Shown: in pieces, positions 26,553 through 34,829 of the stretch
How the letters are laid out: every line of letters starts with the position of its first letter
Position numbering within the stretch: the first letter of the stretch is position 1
Program-made: the position numbers and the translations under genes
DNA from: Draconibacterium sp.
Lineage (GTDB): Bacteria; Bacteroidota; Bacteroidia; Bacteroidales; Prolixibacteraceae
Reading direction: 5' to 3'
Length of the DNA stretch: 56,886 nucleotides
Assembly: GCA_011620585.1 (NCBI GenBank)
Contig: WOYV01000084.1
Location: forward strand, 1-56,886
Notes under the pieces: generated by a model
Databases searched by the model: none
What the model saw: the letters and a program-made list of their open reading frames with translations, nothing else
Told to the model about the DNA's origin: nothing

Positions 26553-27920
26553 TTAAAACTTTTCGAGTTTCAGTCGGTTGAAATAATCTTTGGCAGCTCG
26601 TCGCACATGTGGGGAAAGCAAAACAGCAGAAATTACAGTAGGAAAAGCCATCATCGCAAAAGAAATGTCAATCAGCCCGATAATCACTCTTAAATTGGAT
26701 ACTGCCCCGATAATTACTACCGCAACAAACACATAATTATAGAGGTGCTGGTATTTGGCGCCTGCCACAAAGCCAAGACATTTAACCCCGTAATACGGGA
26801 AGGCAAACATGGTCGACATTGAGAAAAAGATAACACAAATAGCAAGCAGGTATTTCCCAAAAACCGGTATGGCTGTTTCGAAGGCATGAACAGTTAAAGT
26901 AATACCATCGGCGCTACTTTCCACCCATGAATTGGTGATGATGATGGCCAGCGCCGTCATCGTACAAACTAATATGGTATCGATAATCGGGCCAAGCATG
27001 GCAACAAGACCTTCGCGAATGGGTTCGTTGGTTTTGGCAGCACCGTGTGCCATTGGCGCTGTTCCCAACCCTGCCTCGTTTGAAAAGGCAGCCCGACGAA
27101 CGCCTGTAATAATTACCGCACCCAACGAACCTCCAACCACAGCCTGCCCGCTAAAAGCATCCTCGAAAATGGTCCTGAATGCCGGAATAATTTGAGAGAA
27201 ATTTGAGAAAATGATGTACAATACCGTTAAAGTATAAACCACAACCATTGTGGGGACCAGGCTCCCGGTAACACTTCCAATCCGTTTTATTCCACCAATT
27301 ACAACCAGGCCGACAATTATTGAAATAACAATCCCGGTAATTAAATTAGTGGTAAACGAACCTTCTATTTGGTTCGGAACAAGTAAAACATCGCGTATCA
27401 TCTGTGTTAGCTGGTTTGCCTGAAACAGCGGGGAAACGCCGATCATGGCAACTACCGAAAAGAAGATAGCCAGTGGTTTCCAGTTTTTCCCCAAACCTTC
27501 GGTAATAAAATACATGGGGCCGCCCTGAATTTCGCCTGCAGAATCTTTTCCGCGAAACATAACTGCCAGCGAACAGGTAAAAAATTTGGTGCTGACCCCC
27601 AGCAGCGCAGATATCCACATCCAGAAAATGGCGCCCGGTCCGCCCATGGTAATTGCCACAGCCACGCCACTAACATTTCCCATTCCCACCGTTCCTGCCA
27701 ATGCGGTGGAAAGCGCCTGGTAATGATGCAACTGCCCCGGTTCGTTAGGATCGTCGTATTTCCCGGTAAGAATTTTTAAGGCATGGCCAAAATAGCGCAA
27801 GGGAGTTAAACGGGAATATATCAGAAAGTAGAACCCACCTCCCAACAACAGGATAAGAACAGGGGCGCCCCAGATAAAATCCGCAGTATTTATTATAAAC
27901 TGACCGGCTTTTTCAAACAT
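26553..27920 (-). CDS. Sodium:alanine symporter (AGCS family)
   Basis: A 455-residue inner-membrane carrier with about eleven helices, of the AlsT/AgcS family that takes up alanine or glycine with sodium. Family blocks include LHHYQALSTALAGTVGMGNVSG-type sequence (residues about 63-85), GPGAIFWMWISALLG, GGPMYFITEGLG, and RRAAFSNEAGLGTAPMAHGAAKTNEP-type signature (about 275-300). Length is usual. It is likely transcribed alone. Confidence 0.94.
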   Translation of the reverse strand: MFEKAGQFIINTADFIWGAPVLILLLGGGFYFLIYSRLTPLRYFGHALKILTGKYDDPNEPGQLHHYQALSTALAGTVGMGNVSGVAVAITMGGPGAIFWMWISALLGVSTKFFTCSLAVMFRGKDSAGEIQGGPMYFITEGLGKNWKPLAIFFSVVAMIGVSPLFQANQLTQMIRDVLLVPNQIEGSFTTNLITGIVISIIVGLVVIGGIKRIGSVTGSLVPTMVVVYTLTVLYIIFSNFSQIIPAFRTIFEDAFSGQAVVGGSLGAVIITGVRRAAFSNEAGLGTAPMAHGAAKTNEPIREGLVAMLGPIIDTILVCTMTALAIIITNSWVESSADGITLTVHAFETAIPVFGKYLLAICVIFFSMSTMFAFPYYGVKCLGFVAGAKYQHLYNYVFVAVVIIGAVSNLRVIIGLIDISFAMMAFPTVISAVLLSPHVRRAAKDYFNRLKLEKF

Positions 27921-27955
27921 ATCCCGAAGAAAATGGAAATTGGGTTCAAATGCTA

Positions 27956-28789
27956 TTATTTCAACTGTACTTTTACAAAAACCGGTAAATGATCGGAAGG
28001 CGATCGCTGATTTTTTGTATCACTCAAGACTCCGTATTTCAGAACTTTTATTCCACCGTTCACAAAAATATAATCAATACGGTTGTCTCCCTCGCTACCC
28101 GGGGTAAAACCATTGAAAGTTCCCACCGGTCCATAGGGAGCCTCCTCGCTGATATCACGGCTATCAGATAAATATTTCTTGATCAGCGAAATGGGTTCGG
28201 TGTTGGGTGTTAAATTGAAATCGCCGGTTAAAATTACCGGTAAATTATTCTGGTAAGTCATTTCTTCGATTTTATTCCGGATTAAAACTGCCGAATTTTT
28301 CCGGGCTTCAACGCCCATGTGATCGAAATGGGTGTTAAACACGTAAAAACGTTTTCCGGTTTCTTTCGACTGGAATTTACCCCAGGTCACCACCCTATTA
28401 AAGGCGGCATCCCATCCTTTACTTGGTTTGTCGGGTGTTTCCGAAAGCCAAAAGGTTCCATGGTCGATGAGAATAAATTTTGATTTTCTGAAAAAGAGTG
28501 GAGAAAACTCGCCTTTTTTATCTCCATCATCACGTCCAACCCCAATCCATTCAAATCCGGGAAGATCCTTTTGAATATGTTCGATCTGGCCAATCAGCGC
28601 TTCCTGCATTCCAAAAATATCGGCCTCATGAAAACGGAGCAACCCTGTCGCCATTTCACTACGGTTGGGCCAGGCATTAATTCCGTCGCCAGGATTATTA
28701 AACCGAATATTGAAAGTTACGATATTCATTTGCTGTGCCAATATGCTGATGGGTAACATCAGCATGATCGCGATAATTAGTTTTCTCAT
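27956..28789 (-). CDS. Exported endonuclease/exonuclease/phosphatase (EEP) family protein
   Basis: A 277-residue EEP-fold hydrolase with a signal peptide (1-18, ending ILAQ). The catalytic pattern is present: NIVTFNIRFNN, the metal ligand Glu in IFGMQEAL, FNTHFDHMG, ILTGDFNLTP and the terminal RSPSDHLPVFV with Asp-His. Exported members of this group act on nucleotides, sugar phosphates or phospholipids rather than on DNA. Its ATG overlaps the stop of the upstream esterase gene by 4 bp (ATGA), so the two are translationally coupled. Confidence 0.9.
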   Translation of the reverse strand: MRKLIIAIMLMLPISILAQQMNIVTFNIRFNNPGDGINAWPNRSEMATGLLRFHEADIFGMQEALIGQIEHIQKDLPGFEWIGVGRDDGDKKGEFSPLFFRKSKFILIDHGTFWLSETPDKPSKGWDAAFNRVVTWGKFQSKETGKRFYVFNTHFDHMGVEARKNSAVLIRNKIEEMTYQNNLPVILTGDFNLTPNTEPISLIKKYLSDSRDISEEAPYGPVGTFNGFTPGSEGDNRIDYIFVNGGIKVLKYGVLSDTKNQRSPSDHLPVFVKVQLK

Positions 28790-29742
28790 TCTTCACAAAA
28801 ATTATAAATGCTGTATTTCTCAGCGTCCTGTTTTCCTTTAATAATGGTTTCACGTTCGTCGCCTTCACCTTTTATCACAAAAGTATAGCAGAATGCAGTG
28901 ATTTCATCGAAGTAACCTGTCATGGGCAACCCCGCTATTTCGTGCCCGGCGCCGCAAGTGGTATGCAGCCAGTATGGAACATGTAATTGATGAAGTTTTT
29001 TTGCAATTGTGTGCGAACCATTCAGGATGAGGTAGCCGGCGCTGCCTTCAGCACAATAATGATGTGGCGCAGTGGCATAGGGAACCAGGTTATCGTTGGT
29101 TCCATGGAATAACAACGATGGGATAGCTGATTCATCGTAAATCACAGTGGTATCAGGGATGGCACCAGCCATACTGATTACACCGGCAAACGAAACCGGA
29201 CCCGAATCCAAACCATAGCAATAGGGTGGTTGATAAGCGGTATTTAAAACCCCCTCGGCACCGGCGCTACTTCCTGCTAATATTATTTTTTGCGGATTAA
29301 TGGCAAATTGTTCACGATTCTCGATCAGGAAAAAGGTGGCGTCCTGAACATCTTCAACAGCCGCATTAAAAGTATTGAGTTTATCCACAGCCGGGCAATC
29401 GCATCCAAAACCTTCAGGTGTGCCTTTTCTTGTGAGCCGGTACGAAATAGAAGCTACCACATAACCATATTTTGCCAGGTGAGTACAAAATTCCTGAATA
29501 CCTTCTTCATCGCGGTTACCAGCGCCGAAACCGCCACCGTGCATATATATTATGGTAGCACGTTCCAGTTCTGCGTCCGCTTGAGGGAGATAAACATCAA
29601 GATCGAGGTTTTGTCCGTCTTTTGTAGCATAAGTGTATGTTTCTTTATTGATTTCGTCGAACCATTCGCTTTGGTATCTCTCCTGCGATTGAGCTATCGT
29701 TGAGAATAACAATAGCGCCATTAATATCCGGTTTCGTAACAT
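28786..29742 (-). CDS. Exported alpha/beta-hydrolase esterase
   Basis: A 318-residue esterase/lipase of the carboxylesterase/HSL kind. Signal peptide 1-18 (ending IAQSQ). The oxyanion motif MHGGGFGAGNRD lies near residue 68, the nucleophile S159 in AGSSAGAEG, a likely Asp in FHGTNDNLVPY and His in CGAGHEIAG. Six cysteines in the mature protein suggest disulphides, in keeping with export. First gene of a two-gene operon with the EEP protein; together they may strip acyl and phosphate groups from an external substrate, an inference from linkage only. Confidence 0.88.
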   Translation of the reverse strand: MLRNRILMALLLFSTIAQSQERYQSEWFDEINKETYTYATKDGQNLDLDVYLPQADAELERATIIYMHGGGFGAGNRDEEGIQEFCTHLAKYGYVVASISYRLTRKGTPEGFGCDCPAVDKLNTFNAAVEDVQDATFFLIENREQFAINPQKIILAGSSAGAEGVLNTAYQPPYCYGLDSGPVSFAGVISMAGAIPDTTVIYDESAIPSLLFHGTNDNLVPYATAPHHYCAEGSAGYLILNGSHTIAKKLHQLHVPYWLHTTCGAGHEIAGLPMTGYFDEITAFCYTFVIKGEGDERETIIKGKQDAEKYSIYNFCEE

Positions 29743-29794
29743 AGCTTTTATTTTGGGGTGAATATAATGGATAACAAGAAGCTTTGCAAAAGAA

Positions 29795-29821
29795 AAATGG
29801 AACCCGAGACGAGTTCCATTT
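29795..29821 (-). terminator. Terminator downstream of ogt
   Basis: aaatggaac (29795-29803) and gttccattt (29813-29821) form a perfect 9-bp stem with a 9-nt loop. On the minus strand it is followed by TTTTTCTTTTG-like sequence. It lies about 170 nt after the ogt stop; no gene on the plus strand needs it. Confidence 0.6.
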
Positions 29822-29990
29822 AAACTTAGACCCTTTTGTCCTTCCTTATTTTTTATCTTTTACCTTCCTGATTTCGCAATATCTTTTTCAATATTCAGGC
29901 CAAAAATATAAGTTGCAGATAATCAGTGGACATATAAAAGTGAAAGAGAAATGGGCGTTTCATAAAGGATAAATTGTTCCCCGGTTGGGA

Positions 29991-30476
29991 CTAAAAAAGG
30001 AGATATGACTTGGAAAATTTTTGCTCGTGCAATAGCAACCAGCGTTTGCGTTCGAGGCCACCTGCATAACCGGTAAGTTTGCCATTGGTGCCTACAATTC
30101 GATGACAGGGAATGACAATTGGAATAGGATTCTTTCCATTAGCGAGTCCCTCTGCACGGGTGTTTTTATCAGAGCCCGAATCCTTTGCGATATCAAGATA
30201 TGAGGCTGTTTTCCCGAGCGGGACCTTTTTAACGAGCTCCCAAATTCTTTGCTGAAAATCTGTTCCGGCTGGCGCCAGTTCAATATCGAAATCTTTCCGT
30301 GTACCTGCAAAGTATTCTTCCAATTGTTCAATTGATTTCTGAAGAACCGGGGGAATAATTTCTGAAATTTGACCACTTTCATTTTCAAAAGTAACCGAAA
30401 GCAGAAATTTAGCGTCGGTAGTAAGTTTTAACCAACCCACCGGCGAATGTAGATATGATGTAAATATTTCGCTCAT
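29991..30476 (-). CDS. ogt: Methylated-DNA--protein-cysteine methyltransferase
   Basis: A 161-residue suicide repair protein that removes alkyl groups from O6-alkylguanine. The acceptor is C124 in PIVIPCHRIVG, preceded by the recognition helix region TDFQQRIWELVKKVPLGKTA and followed by GYAGGLERKRWLL. Length fits the Ogt/MGMT single-domain form. The ATG directly abuts the U tract of the hydA terminator, so it has practically no leader of its own unless transcripts read through. The tag gene earlier in the window serves the same repair need. Confidence 0.93.
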   Translation of the reverse strand: MSEIFTSYLHSPVGWLKLTTDAKFLLSVTFENESGQISEIIPPVLQKSIEQLEEYFAGTRKDFDIELAPAGTDFQQRIWELVKKVPLGKTASYLDIAKDSGSDKNTRAEGLANGKNPIPIVIPCHRIVGTNGKLTGYAGGLERKRWLLLHEQKFSKSYLLF

Positions 30477-30508
30477 AAAAAAATCCGATATACGAATATA
30501 CCGGATTT
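30477..30508 (-). terminator. Strong UUCG-loop terminator between hydA and ogt
   Basis: On the minus strand AAATCCGGTATA (30508-30497) pairs with TATATCGGATTT (30492-30481) around a TTCG loop, 12 bp with one G-T pair, and the T tract runs to 30477. The first base of the ogt start codon is 30476. It is a canonical intrinsic terminator, but its U tract ends exactly where ogt begins. Confidence 0.8.
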
Positions 30509-30529
30509 TATTAGAATCTATAGATATTT

Positions 30530-32320
30530 TTAGAAACGTTCGCGCTTGGTGTACTTGGTATGGAGTAAGTGATGCGAAACTTCACCCAGTGGTTCAATCA
30601 GAAAATCTTTGTAAAGTTTAATAACCTCTGGATTTTCATGCGATTTCCGTAGTGGTAAGCCTCGGTCCTCGGCATAAATAGCTTCAGCCCTTTTCTTCCT
30701 GATTTCGGGGTTGGTTGGAATAGGCTGACCTCCTCCGCCCAGACAACCTCCGGGACATGCCATAAATTCGATAAAATGATAATTGGAAGTTCCTGATTTT
30801 ATCGAGTCCATCACGGTTTTAGCGTTAATTAATCCATGGGCAACAGCGCACTTCAATTCCACCCCATCAAGAAAAGCCCATTCTTTCAAAGGGTTTTCAA
30901 TTTTAATGGTGGCTTCTCTGATGCCTTCCATTCCACGTACTGGTAAGATATCAAGGTTTTTAAATGGAACTTCACGCCCTGTCACAATTTCATAGACTGT
31001 CCGCAGGGCAGCTTCCATTACACCGCCGGTTGCCCCAAATATAACGCCAGCACCGCTTGATTCGCCCATTAACCGATCGTATTTCATCGGTTCCAGTTTA
31101 TTGAAATCAAGTCCGGCTTGTTTAATCAGGATGGCTAATTCGCGGGTGGTCAGTACATAATCCACATCGCGGTAGCCACTATCGTACATCTCGGGCCGGT
31201 ATGCTTCGAATTTTTTTGCTGTACATGGCATTATCGATACAGATACAATCTTGTCGGGTTCCAGGTTGCGTGCTTTGGCATAATAAGTTTTTACCAACGC
31301 TCCAAACATTTGTTGTGGCGATTTACAGGTCGACAAATGATTCAGATGCTCGGGATACATATGTTCAATGTATTTTATCCACCCGGGAGAACACGAAGTA
31401 GCCATCGGGAGGGTTACCGTTTCATCTTTGTCAACAAGTGCTTTTTTCAAGCGGGTCAATAGTTCGGTTCCTTCCTCCATAATGGTAAGGTCGGCAGTAA
31501 AGTCGGTATCTAAGACCGAATCAAAGCCAAGTCTTTTAAGGGCTGCCACCATTTTCCCGGTTACACTGCTTCCCGGTTCCATGCCCAGTTCTTCGCCGAG
31601 GCCAACCCTCACCGCGGGCGCTGTTTGAACTACTACGTGTTTCGTTGGATCAGCCAGAGCTTCCCAAACTTCCTCGATATAATTCTTTTCAACCAGGGCC
31701 CCTGTGGGACAGTGGTTCACACATTGCCCGCAATTGGTGCAAACTACATCACGCATCGCTTTTTCAAAAAAGGTGGTAATTTTCATTTTATCACCTTTAT
31801 GCGAAACGGTTAGGGCATTAACTCCCTGTAACTCGGCGCAGGTCCGCACGCAGCGCTGACAACGGATGCATTTACTATCGTCTTTGATTATCGACGGGGA
31901 ATACATATCGATCGAAAACTTTTTCAGCGGAACCAGTTCCAGAAAGTCCTGCGTCATTATTTTATATTCCGATGATAATGTTTGTAACTCGCAGTTACCG
32001 TTTTTATAGCATTTTGTGCAGTCGGCATTGTGTTCTGAAAGCAATAATTCGATGATCTGTTTGCGCGAATTTCTCACTTTCAGGCTGTTGGTCAGGATTT
32101 CCATACCTTCATCACAGGGGGTGGCACAGGCAGCAGACAAACGTGTCTGACCTACTACTTCAACTACACAAACGCGACAATTTCCGGCTACGCATAAATC
32201 TTTGTGGAAACACAGTGTAGGTATTTTAATTCCTTGCGATTCGGCTGCTTCCAGGATAGTTTTCCCTGCTTGTATTTCAACCGGGAACCCGTTTATTGTA
32301 ACATTAACTTTTTTGCTCAT
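30530..32320 (-). CDS. hydA: [FeFe] hydrogenase catalytic subunit HydA
   Basis: A 596-residue group A3-like catalytic subunit. Order: [2Fe-2S] domain (1-80; CFHKDLCVAGNCRVCVVEV), His-Cys3 [4Fe-4S] site (HNADCTKCYKNGNCELQ), two [4Fe-4S] sites (CIRCQRCVRTC; CTNCGQCVNHCPTGAL), then the H-cluster domain with TSCSPGW, IMPCTAKKFEA and EFMACPGGCLGGGGQP. It reduces protons or oxidises H2 at the H cluster. Last gene of hydCBA; the maturases HydE, HydF and HydG are not in the window and must be encoded elsewhere. The L1 motif has Ser where the textbook motif has a second Cys. Confidence 0.95.
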   Translation of the reverse strand: MSKKVNVTINGFPVEIQAGKTILEAAESQGIKIPTLCFHKDLCVAGNCRVCVVEVVGQTRLSAACATPCDEGMEILTNSLKVRNSRKQIIELLLSEHNADCTKCYKNGNCELQTLSSEYKIMTQDFLELVPLKKFSIDMYSPSIIKDDSKCIRCQRCVRTCAELQGVNALTVSHKGDKMKITTFFEKAMRDVVCTNCGQCVNHCPTGALVEKNYIEEVWEALADPTKHVVVQTAPAVRVGLGEELGMEPGSSVTGKMVAALKRLGFDSVLDTDFTADLTIMEEGTELLTRLKKALVDKDETVTLPMATSCSPGWIKYIEHMYPEHLNHLSTCKSPQQMFGALVKTYYAKARNLEPDKIVSVSIMPCTAKKFEAYRPEMYDSGYRDVDYVLTTRELAILIKQAGLDFNKLEPMKYDRLMGESSGAGVIFGATGGVMEAALRTVYEIVTGREVPFKNLDILPVRGMEGIREATIKIENPLKEWAFLDGVELKCAVAHGLINAKTVMDSIKSGTSNYHFIEFMACPGGCLGGGGQPIPTNPEIRKKRAEAIYAEDRGLPLRKSHENPEVIKLYKDFLIEPLGEVSHHLLHTKYTKRERF

Positions 32321-32337
32321 TGTTCTGATTTTTCTGG

Positions 32338-33522
32338 TTAATAGATCATTTCTTCCCTAAAGTTCTCGACAATGGACGAAAATGAATTGGCTACCGATTG
32401 TCCGAGACCGCACTTAGCGGTAAGCTGCATGGTTTCGGTCAGTCGCAGTAATTTGTCGAGGTACGAAGCCGGTTTTTCACCGCGCTTTACAGCTTTGATC
32501 CCCAGGAGCAACTGTTGACAGCCAACCCTGCAAGGGGTGCATTGTCCGCATGATTCTTCCCGGAAAAATTCGAGGTAATTATCCAGAACATTAAACATAG
32601 AACGTGAACTGTTGAAAAGCATCATTGATCCGCCGGTTGGCAAAGAAATTCCGGTTAGTTTTCCTTTAAAACCAATAGCGGCATCTTTAAACTTTTTACG
32701 CGGAACCAGAAAGCCGGAAGCCCCACCTACCTGAACAGCTTTGGTGTCTCCGTCTCCAAACTCGTATACAAAATCCTGTAGGCTCATCCCTAGTTCCAAT
32801 TCGTAAATGCCTGGTTTGGGCGTATCGCCTGAAACCGAAAATAATTTTGTGCCACGGGAATACTGAACACCGAGGTCGTAGAATTTTTTGGCGCCGTATT
32901 TAAAAATGGTAAAAGCATGAACCAGTGTCTCAACATTGTTGATTACAGTTGGTTTGCCAAGATATCCGGCCTGAGTTGGAAATGGCGGTTTGTTCCTGGG
33001 CTCTCCGCGTTTTCCTTCCATCGATTCCATTAACGCAGTTTCCTCGCCGCAAATGTAAGCTCCGCTTCCCAGGAAAATATTTATCTCGAAATCGAGCCCT
33101 GTTTCCTTGCAATAGTAATGGAATTCATCGATAACTTTTTGGAGTTCAGCCTTCAGAAATTTGTATTCGCCCCGCAAGTAGATAAACCCTTTTTTAGCTC
33201 CGGTAATGTAACCGCAAATGGCCATTGCTGTAAATACTTTGTAAGGAACGCGCGATAAAATTTCGCGGTCTTTAAATGTTCCGGGTTCGCCTTCATCAGC
33301 ATTACAGATAACATATTTTTCGTCGGATTTTGCTTCGGCGGTCAGTTTCCATTTAAGGCCTGTAGGAAAACCTGCACCTCCACGGCCTTTCAATTCTGAA
33401 CTGATCAGTTCGTTGATCAGTTCTTGCGGTTTATTTTTGATGGTTGCTGATAAAACTTTTTCCCAGTCGTTCTCATTTCTGAAAATGAAATCGACACGTT
33501 TTAGTTGATGTGAATTTGCCAT
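32338..33522 (-). CDS. hydB: NAD(H)-binding hydrogenase subunit HydB (NuoF-like), minimal form
   Basis: A 394-residue NuoF/HydB flavoprotein that links FMN and NAD(H) to the hydrogenase. GRGGAGFPTGLKW and GAYICGEETALMESMEGKRG mark the FMN/NADH fold, and ESCGQCTPCRVG with a later CGLGQS holds the [4Fe-4S] cluster. It starts almost at the flavin domain and stops soon after that cluster: both the N-terminal thioredoxin-like domain and the C-terminal two-[4Fe-4S] domain found in larger HydB proteins are absent. It lies 17 bp upstream of hydA. Confidence 0.93.
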   Translation of the reverse strand: MANSHQLKRVDFIFRNENDWEKVLSATIKNKPQELINELISSELKGRGGAGFPTGLKWKLTAEAKSDEKYVICNADEGEPGTFKDREILSRVPYKVFTAMAICGYITGAKKGFIYLRGEYKFLKAELQKVIDEFHYYCKETGLDFEINIFLGSGAYICGEETALMESMEGKRGEPRNKPPFPTQAGYLGKPTVINNVETLVHAFTIFKYGAKKFYDLGVQYSRGTKLFSVSGDTPKPGIYELELGMSLQDFVYEFGDGDTKAVQVGGASGFLVPRKKFKDAAIGFKGKLTGISLPTGGSMMLFNSSRSMFNVLDNYLEFFREESCGQCTPCRVGCQQLLLGIKAVKRGEKPASYLDKLLRLTETMQLTAKCGLGQSVANSFSSIVENFREEMIY

Positions 33523-33533
33523 GGCTGATGTTT

Positions 33534-34010
33534 TTAATGATGAGCATCTTTTTTCATGTAATCCGAAAGAATATCACGTACTTTTTCAGGCGTGAGTTCG
33601 GTGTAAACGTCGTCGTTTATCAGCATAGCCGGCGCTTTGTGGCACCAGCCCAGGCAGTTTGTTTGGAGCAGGGTAAAACGTTTGTCGGGAGTGGTTTCGC
33701 CCATTTTCACTTTTAACATTTCCTGGATGGCAAACAATACCTGGTTTTTCCCTTTCATGGCACAGGTAATTGTTTTGCATACCCGGATAATATAGCGTCC
33801 GGTTTGTTTGGTCTCCAAAAAGGAGTAGAAGGAGGCCGTTCCGTAAACATCTGCGGCAGGCAGGTCAATTTCGCGTGCAATTTCCGCCATCGATCGCTCG
33901 GAAAGGAAATTCTCAATTTCAACCACTCCTTGCATAATCGGTAGCAAACTTGCACGATTTCTGCCGTGCTTGTCAGCCAGATCTTTAATTAAAGTTTGTA
34001 TTGGATCCAT
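33534..34010 (-). CDS. hydC: [2Fe-2S] hydrogenase subunit HydC (NuoE-like)
   Basis: A 158-residue thioredoxin-fold [2Fe-2S] protein of the NuoE/HydC family. Ligands are RVCKTITCAMKG (two Cys) and TNCLGWCHKAP (two Cys), spaced as usual. The N-terminal helical bundle (LLPIMQGVVEIENFLSERSM) is typical. It passes electrons to the HydB flavin. First gene of hydCBA, ending 11 bp before hydB. Confidence 0.94.
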   Translation of the reverse strand: MDPIQTLIKDLADKHGRNRASLLPIMQGVVEIENFLSERSMAEIAREIDLPAADVYGTASFYSFLETKQTGRYIIRVCKTITCAMKGKNQVLFAIQEMLKVKMGETTPDKRFTLLQTNCLGWCHKAPAMLINDDVYTELTPEKVRDILSDYMKKDAHH

Positions 34011-34421
34011 GAGAGATTTTGAATTAATAAAATGGTTAATAGTAGTTATTGTTAAATACTTTTACTTTTACAAGCCGGTATTTCGGTTGATTAGCAGTAC
34101 GTTTTTTTTGGTTATTTTAATCTATCGGTCGCTAACAAAAATACGCACAACTGTTCGAATAAAACAATGAGAATGTTGGTTAAGTTGATGTTATTCAACA
34201 GTTCTGAGTGAAACTAATTCAGTCTGAATTTAAATAAGCGGAATATGCTGTTTTTTATCATGTGAACGTATGTTTTACAAAAGATTTTTGGTGTGTTGTG
34301 CAGCACAATGTAGTCTAAATAAATTAAGGATTTATTAATCTTTATTAGGAGTTGACGCAACCTTTATCCCGATTTTTATGTCTATCTTTAAAAGGTCAGA
34401 AAACGTTATACAATTTTACAC
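34011..34421. other. Divergent intergenic region upstream of hydC
   Basis: About 410 bp between the divergent hydC and the small exported protein gene at 34422. A plausible hydC promoter is at 34136-34168. The remainder is AT-rich; I see no repeat or strong hairpin, and the 66-codon plus-strand frame from 33970 lacks any protein-like feature. Confidence 0.6.
34136..34168 (-). promoter_or_regulatory. Candidate promoter for hydCBA
   Basis: On the minus strand TATTTTTG (34143-34136) fits TAnnTTTG, and ATTG at 34168-34165 stands 21 nt upstream as a partial -33 element. The leader to the hydC ATG would be about 120 nt, long enough to hold regulation. Confidence 0.4.
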
Positions 34422-34823
34422 ATGAAAACAGTTTTAATCACCAACATTATTTTTCTATTGACCCTGTTGCCAGGTATGTCGATGGCACAATTTGTTGCCA
34501 TCTCGGGTTATATTAACGACAATAAGGGGAAAGCACTCGAGAATGTCAGTGTGCTTGAGTCGAAAAGCGGGATAGGGACCATTACCAACAAAAATGGTTT
34601 TTACCGTTTAGTACTGCATGGAACGCGGGCCGACCTGAAAATCTCTTACGATGGGTTCAGGGATTATTCTAAAGAATTTCCGTTAAGCGCCGATACTACC
34701 TTATTGGTAAAGCTCGAACCTGTGATTATCGATCAAAAAATTCAGAAAAAGGACAGTGAGCTCCAAGCCGATAATAGCTCGGTAAAAAAGAAGGATCATC
34801 GTCCGACTCCTGATTTCAAATAA
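34422..34823 (+). CDS. Small exported carboxypeptidase-regulatory-like domain protein
   Basis: A 133-residue protein with a signal peptide (1-23, ending SMAQ) and one carboxypeptidase-regulatory-like beta-sandwich (ISGYINDNKGKALENVSVLE, TITNKNGFYRLVLHG), then a charged tail. This is the domain that usually precedes a TonB plug, here alone. It could be a scaffold or adaptor at the outer membrane. It converges with the phosphatase-like gene with 6 bp between stops. Confidence 0.8.
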   Translation: MKTVLITNIIFLLTLLPGMSMAQFVAISGYINDNKGKALENVSVLESKSGIGTITNKNGFYRLVLHGTRADLKISYDGFRDYSKEFPLSADTTLLVKLEPVIIDQKIQKKDSELQADNSSVKKKDHRPTPDFK

Positions 34824-34829
34824 GTCTTC

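Noticed and set aside
29991-34010. ogt as a fourth member of the hydCBA operon
   Set aside because: A strong intrinsic terminator lies between hydA and ogt; cotranscription could only be by read-through.
33970-34170. 66-codon plus-strand frame upstream of hydC
   Set aside because: It overlaps the hydC 5' end and its promoter, and shows only AT-driven hydrophobic codons.
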